Shown one piece after another: positions 58,968 through 64,000 of a stretch of 64,000 nt of DNA. Each line of letters begins with the position of its first letter. Position 1 is the first letter of the stretch. The translations under genes were made by a program, and so were the position numbers. The stretch is from the NCBI GenBank assembly GCA_947683625.1, contig CANTUR010000943.1:1240001-1304000 (forward strand), read 5' to 3'. Source of the stretch: Mallotus nudiflorus. Its lineage: Eukaryota; Streptophyta; Magnoliopsida; Malpighiales; Euphorbiaceae. The notes beneath the pieces were generated by a model. That model had not been told where the DNA came from. It made no database searches and saw nothing but the letters and a program-made list of their open reading frames with translations.

Positions 58968-61010
58968 ATGAAACCACTGAAATTCTCGGGTTTCTTTCAT
59001 ATGGCTCGAGAACTTTTTCATGTTTTATCGAGAGAGGTAGTACAACACATCTGGGCATCTGACTTTCGACACTTCATTGCTGCTCTGCCGACTGCCTGAG
59101 GTAGGTTAGATCACTATTCACTTTTTGCTTTTATTAAGAGGTGGATGGATACTACTCACACCTTCCACACGAGAGTTGATGAGTTGACTATTTCTCCCAT
59201 GAGCTTCTCGGCTATCACTGGGATCATCTTTGGGGTACCCCGGTTCTTTTGATATCCATTTCTGCACTCTTCCTAAGGATGCCCAGAGTCATTATGTTCA
59301 TGACTTACTTAGGTTTGTTCTGACATGGAAGAATCAGAAGAACATTCTTCTTTCTTCTCTTCTTTAGGGTTTTCAGAGATTGCCCACTACCACACCTTGC
59401 CAGATCCTTTAAAAGGTGAGATGCTTCTTATTGATACTATTAGGCACTACCCTCTTCTATGAGACTGGTCATGAGGTTAACATTGCACTTCTTGGTCCCC
59501 TTCAGGATCTTGCTAGAGTAGCTACCTTCGATTGGGGATATGCAGTTCTTACATATCTCTACTATAGACTAGATACTATCTATAGAGGTGTTGTGATGAT
59601 GTGCAGCTTTTAGCATGTTTTACATGTACGCCTCCTTTATGTCTTCTACTCCTTTTTAATTTTTGCTCTTTTACAGCTCTTTTTCATTTCAACTTATCTT
59701 TTCCTTTTCATATTTGGGGGCATTGAGATTGGGGTGATCCTAGGTTTTAGCACTATTAGCTCTGATAGGAGTTTTCTATTGATGCAGAGATGGGGTTCTT
59801 CCCATCTTGCTAGTGTCAAGTATGACTTACAGACTTATTGGGACTAGCTAAACTCTTTAGAGTGGTACTTGGCAAGATAAATTTAACTATTAGCATATGA
59901 ATAGTTGTAAAAGTGAAATAAAATTTATTTAAATGAATTTTTTAGTCAGATCAGATTGGCTAATTGGCACTGAAGACATCCAACGATATAGTTTCATGAC
60001 TACTGTTGTGAGGCTTGAGACTATGAGGATCTTGCTTCCTGATTATAGTTGCCAAATGTGATATTTAGGTGAGCGTGTTTATCGTTGGCATATGGGACCT
60101 TTTAGGAGATATGTTCCTTCTTCTATTCTCTCTTTCATGTTGAGGAGTTATAGCTTGACTAGTCTTAAGCTCAAAGTAGCTCTTGAGGGATATAATGCTT
60201 TGACATAGCTCGAGCGTTCTTGCCACTATCAGGAGTATATTCAAGAGAATCTCCTAGAGTAGGTTCCTGTAAATCTAGCTAAGGTATGCTTTGCGTCAAC
60301 ATTCCTCCTTATCACTATCTTACTTAATTCTCCTTCATTGTTGTGGATGACAATCATTTTATGTGCAGGTTGAAAATGCTATTGATGTTGCTATAGAGGA
60401 GGATACTGAGGATGATACTGAGAGGGCTGAGCAGGAGGTTGAGCCTACTCAGCATAGTGGAGATGCTCGAGGTGACGCTTCCACGAGTACCATTTTGGGC
60501 TATATTGCTTTGCTTCATAGGTCTATGTACTATTGGGCTCCTACGGTGCAAACTCCCATTGAGCAGCACATGTACCTTGATACAATTCATATTCCTAGAT
60601 TTTCTCCTCTTGATGCTTCATATGTAAGTGTATTTTTACGTTTCCAATCCTACATAAACTAACACTTGTTGCTGAATTAGTATATTTCATTTTACAGATC
60701 CCTCGAACACAGGATGAGTATCTATATGGACTCACCTCGTCTCAGAGATTATTTTCTATACAGATCTCAAATAGTTGGCGGGTTAGTATTTACAACAAGT
60801 ATGCAAATGTATGCATGGTTTTAACTATTCTTAATGCCACAAAGTTATGCTAGAGATCTAGAGTGTGAGAATGAGAGGTTTTGTAGATAGCTTGTTGGTC
60901 TTAGCTTTGATAGGCATGATGCTGAGACTTCTATGCCCCTATATCAGAGCAATGATCCTACTAGAGGATGGAGCCCTTGGCCAGACATTGGAGCTCAGGA
61001 TAACTGATCT
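58968..61010 (+). pseudogene. Antisense plant mobile domain (PMD) gene captured by the D element
   Basis: Read on the plus strand, opposite to the element. The first exon starts at ATG 58968 (MKPLKFSGF) and shows the PMD signature: SDFRHFIAALPT, FIKRWMDTTHTFHTRVDEL, TISPMSFSAITGI, later LLGPLQDLARVATFDWGYAV. A later exon has YLGERVYRWHMGPFRRYVP. Introns are visible: donor after 60283 (AAG then GTATGC) with acceptor at 60368 (TGTGCAG), and donor after 60625 (GTAAGT) with acceptor at 60697 (TTTTACAG), both keeping phase. The exon 60369-60625 is fully open (85 codons, Glu/Asp-rich start). Stops, mostly TAG, and a shift near 59240 kill the gene. PMD proteins are plant proteins of gene-silencing and genome-maintenance type and are known inside some Gypsy elements. 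Domain call by pattern, not by search. Confidence 0.7.
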
Positions 61011-61139
61011 TTCATCTTTAGGACTTGTGTCATTATGACTGCATTTTCCTTTCTCCCTGTGAATTGTTCTCCCTTTTTTGAATGGATTACATACTTTTGT
61101 TTTGGATCAAACCCTAGAATTTAATGAACCTTTTTTTTG

Positions 61140-61280
61140 TCAAAAATCTTGGAAGTTTGATTGGGATTATAGATTTTTGATCAAATCTTTAGAATTCTGA
61201 TTAGAATTCTAGATTTCTGATTGGATTTCTAAAATTATAATTAGAATTCTAAATTTCCAATCAGAAATTCAACTTCTGCC
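61140..61280. repeat. Short GATTAGAATTCTAGA-type repeats between the two antisense genes
   Basis: About six imperfect units of roughly 20 bp, same motif type as 58790-58890. Confidence 0.65.
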
Positions 61281-61441
61281 CTTTGCCCCTTTTCCATTCC
61301 GATTTTTAATTTTGAGTTCAATCCACACATGTAAAATCCTAATCCCTTCAGATTAATAATCCTATCAAGATTAAATCTTTATGCCTGTATAAATAGCTTG
61401 TCAAAGGGTAGTAACCCATTCCTATCTTTTGTTTGCTTATC

Positions 61442-62665
61442 ATGACACAAGTCACCCTAAATTTGATGAAGAAGTTTCTTAAAAGCCTTAATAGGGATGA
61501 TTGGAATAAATTGCTGCCCTATCATGTCAAATCTTTAAAATCCCTTTAGCATTTAAGAATAGACCATAATTTTCTTCATGCTACAACCACCTTCTGGGAC
61601 ATCAAAGACCATATATTTAGATTCAATAGACAAGAGCTCTATCTATTAATTGAGGAGTTTGCTACTATACTTGGCTGTTCTTTGGACTTGACTGCTATGA
61701 TTGCTCTTCCTAATCTTGAGATGCAGTTTCCCGGTAGATTAATGACATTCTTTGACATGCCCTCAAGTGACATCTACATGTATGCACATAACCCTGAGAC
61801 TGTCAGTGTTTCTTCTATGATCACTTCTTATGGGACTAGGGATAAGAACAATGTAGCCTGGATTAGGACTATTTCTTTTTGCTTCTATGCCCTGTTTCTG
61901 CTAGTGGCTTCTTATGGAGATGCTAACATAAGAATTTTTAGTTTCCTAGAACAAGTATAAGTTAGGACTAACCCTATGCTTATCATACTTGCTAAAACTA
62001 TCATTGGGTTAGATAATTTCAGGGTTCAAAATTGATTCTCAAGCAGCTTGCTTCTCCTTCAAGTATGCAACCTTTTTTTTTCCTAAGCTGCCCTTTTAGG
62101 TTTCCAACTTAGTTTTTTTTTTAGATTTGGCTATAAGAGAAATTGAGTCTACTTAATCCCCCTACCATTGCCTTGATTTATCAACCTCATCATCTACAGT
62201 CTCATTCATTGAAGGTGAAGGACAAGCATACTATAGTCAATGGATTGATTAGATGAAAGGCATTATTGACACTAAGATTACATGGATCTATCCTTGGTGG
62301 AAGTTGAAATTTGTGACCATTAACCTATATGACCACTGTGATCCTATTCGTAGGTTACATTTTAAGACCTTCTTTTCTCATCACGCCTTTACCGTCAGTA
62401 CGGTCGTCCACAATTTATTGTGACTGTTATACCTAACTTCGAAGGCTTCCCTCTGAAGCAAGATTTCTTAGAAAAAAATGAAGAACCTGTGGCTTCGTAG
62501 AGCATCAGAACTGAAAATGCATTTGGATGCTGATATATGACTACGAATGACAATTACAAGGCTTGGGTTATCATACAAGCTACAGAACCACCAGGATTTG
62601 CTAAGTACCAAAGGACTCAAGTATTGCTAGATGAGTCACAAAATAAGAAACAAAAACAAAAATAG
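61442..62665 (+). pseudogene. Second antisense captured gene, DUF7745-like
   Basis: Starts at ATG 61442 (MTQVTLNLMKKF). Recognisable parts are TTTFWDIKDHIFRFNRQEL followed by LLIEEFATILGCSLDL, then a segment with DANIRIFSFLEQ and NPMLIILAKTI, and after a probable intron (about 62030-62110) WIYPWWKLKF and YRQYGRPQFIVTVIPNFEG. This order resembles the plant DUF7745 domain, which often occurs beside PMD-like or transposon sequences. The frame is broken by several stops and at least one shift. The last segment (NDNYKAWVIIQATEPP, ending 62665) is what remains best conserved in internals 1 and 2. Domain assignment is from memory of the family pattern. Confidence 0.55.
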
Positions 62666-63069
62666 TATAGTGATCTCATAAGTTTGGTCTTTTAGGCTCT
62701 TATATTTTTTTTTTCCTTTAAGTCTTTATGCTTTGTAATAAAGATAGAATATGGAATATTTAAACAAAAATTTCATTTCAATTTTATTCATTAATTAATG
62801 CCAAAATGAGTACATTTATTAATCATATAACATAACTCTTGTTATCAGCTAGTCCTGTTGGATTTTCTAACTGAACATTTTTTTCTCACTTTTATTACCC
62901 TAATTTCTACATGTCAACTCTTTGCAAGTTTTTTTATCAGTGGGATCACTTCTTTTACCTTATTCTCTAATTTTTTCCTGTCAGCCCTTTGTTGGTTTTC
63001 TGAACAGTGGGAATATCCTAAATTTTGCTTGACTAGCCTTTTTAGGTTTTCTAGCCAATGAACTTTTTT

Positions 63070-64000
63070 TTAAAGGTAGTATTTCTTAAAGTGATCTAAG
63101 TTGATTGGCTCAGTGAACTCATTTCCTTCTAAATTTGATATCTTTGCAGCTCCTTTAGGTAGGATTGTCTTGACTAAATACGGCCCTTCCCAGTTTGGTC
63201 TGAATTTTTCTTTTGGATCAAATACCATTTCCCTTGACTGCTTTAGCACCATATCTCCAGCCCTTATCTTTTCAGCTTTAACCTTCTTATTAAAGGCTCT
63301 CGCTATCCTTCTATGATAATTCTGAGTGTGAAATAAAGCCTCCATCCTTTTCTCTTCTATAGACACGAGGTGGTCATATCTCTTTTGCATCTAGTCACTC
63401 TTAAGGAATTTTGCTTCCATAATGACCCTTAAAGATTTAATTTCTGTCTCTATGGGCAAAAATGCTTCACAGTCGTATACTAATGAGAATGGTGTCTATC
63501 TTGTAGTAGTACGAGTTGTAGTTTTATATCCCCATAAGGCAAAAGGAAGATACTTCAACCAATATTTATGTGTTTTTACCATATTAGAGAGGATTCTGTT
63601 TATATTCTTATTAGCCATTTTAACTACACCATTAGCCTGAGGTTGATAAGGTGAGGATTTATGATGCTCGATCTTATATCTCTATAACAATTTAGCTGTC
63701 TCTGCTTGAAATTGAACACCATTGTAGATTATAACATGATATGGGCTCCCATACCTGCAAATGAGATTCTTCTTGATGAATCTTGCCATTTGCCTAGCTT
63801 TCAAAGAACTAAAAGATTTTGCTTCCATCCATCTAGAGAAATAGTCGATTGCCACCACTACATATTTATGCCCATTCGAGGAAGTTGGTCTTATCTCCCC
63901 TATTATATCTATCCTCCATGTTGCAAAGGGCCATGAAGATGTTAGACTATTTAGCATTGTAGGGGGAAGTTGGTTGAGGTTTCCATGTATCTGGCATTGA
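63070..64000 (-). pseudogene. pol: Integrase of the D element, inactivated, running off the window
   Basis: One minus-strand frame from the right edge to the stop at 63070-63072, interrupted by three TAG codons and no frameshift. It shows the end of the zinc region (QIHGNLNQLPP), the core start (TWRIDIIGEI, first catalytic Asp), KYVVVAIDYFSRWMEAKSF, and the C-terminal domain (MVFDPKEKFRPNWEGPYLV, ending DHFKKYYL), typical of Tat/Ogre or Athila integrases. Two catalytic positions look lost: YNG stands where DNG is expected (about 63728), and Lys replaces Glu in GVVKMANKNINRIL (about 63610). The copy is therefore dead by both stops and catalytic changes. Confidence 0.88.

Larger units (their letters stand above)
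55190..64000 (-). mobile_element. D element: Tat/Ogre-like retrotransposon with antisense captured genes, cut by the window edge
   Basis: In minus orientation: integrase (from the right edge to 63070), spacer, antisense gene region (62665-58968, coded on the plus strand), tandem repeats (58170-57290), polypurine tract and LTR D (57086-55190). The LTR and 3' region align with the composite element at 15.5-53.2 kb. Gag, protease, RT, RNase H and the 5' LTR would lie to the right of the window. Confidence 0.8.

Noticed and set aside
63101..63936. Plus-strand frames opposite the D integrase
   Set aside because: Shadows of the integrase frame; the coding signal and motifs are on the minus strand.

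Overview
The window is plant nuclear DNA: intergenic, AT-rich and dominated by retrotransposons. No complete host gene is visible. Evidence for a plant: Ty3/Gypsy elements of the chromovirus (Tekay/Del-like) and Tat/Ogre-like types, a primer-binding site matching plant initiator tRNA-Met, and captured plant-only domains (plant mobile domain, DUF7745-like). I cannot name the species.

Layout. (1) 1-7079, minus strand: an old Tekay-like element. Its long LTR (3877-7079) and gag-pol (3706 down past base 1) are visible; the rest lies outside the window. It has 12 in-frame stops and one small deletion. A 267-bp near-perfect palindrome lies in its LTR. (2) 7080-15482: AT-rich intergenic DNA with microsatellites, small tandem repeats and a zinc-knuckle gene fragment at about 13.1-13.7 kb. 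(3) 15483-53176, minus strand: a composite Tat/Ogre-like structure with three LTRs in the order LTR A, internal 1, LTR B, internal 2, LTR C. LTR B is shared: a primer-binding site lies on one side and a polypurine tract on the other. Both internal regions keep a broken gag, tandem repeats and relics of antisense genes, but neither has pol. (4) Internal 2 carries two later plus-strand insertions of one Tekay-like family: a solo LTR (30839-34049, duplication ATACC) and a nearly intact element (37893-49375, duplication CTTGT). The second encodes gag, protease, RT, RNase H, integrase and a chromodomain-like tail in one frame broken by a single TAG. (5) 53177-55189: low-information DNA with exon-like remnants. 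(6) 55190-64000, minus strand: the 3' part of a related Tat/Ogre-like element (LTR D). It retains a decayed integrase and, on the opposite strand, two captured plant genes with visible introns. It runs off the right edge.

How it works together. The Tekay-like element is the youngest layer; I count about 16 substitutions between its two 3.2-kb LTRs. It lies inside the gag relic of the composite, whose copies lack pol and could only have moved using enzymes from a fuller relative such as the D element. The feature I find most worth following is the intron-bearing antisense gene pair in the D element, with relics of it in the pol-less derivatives.
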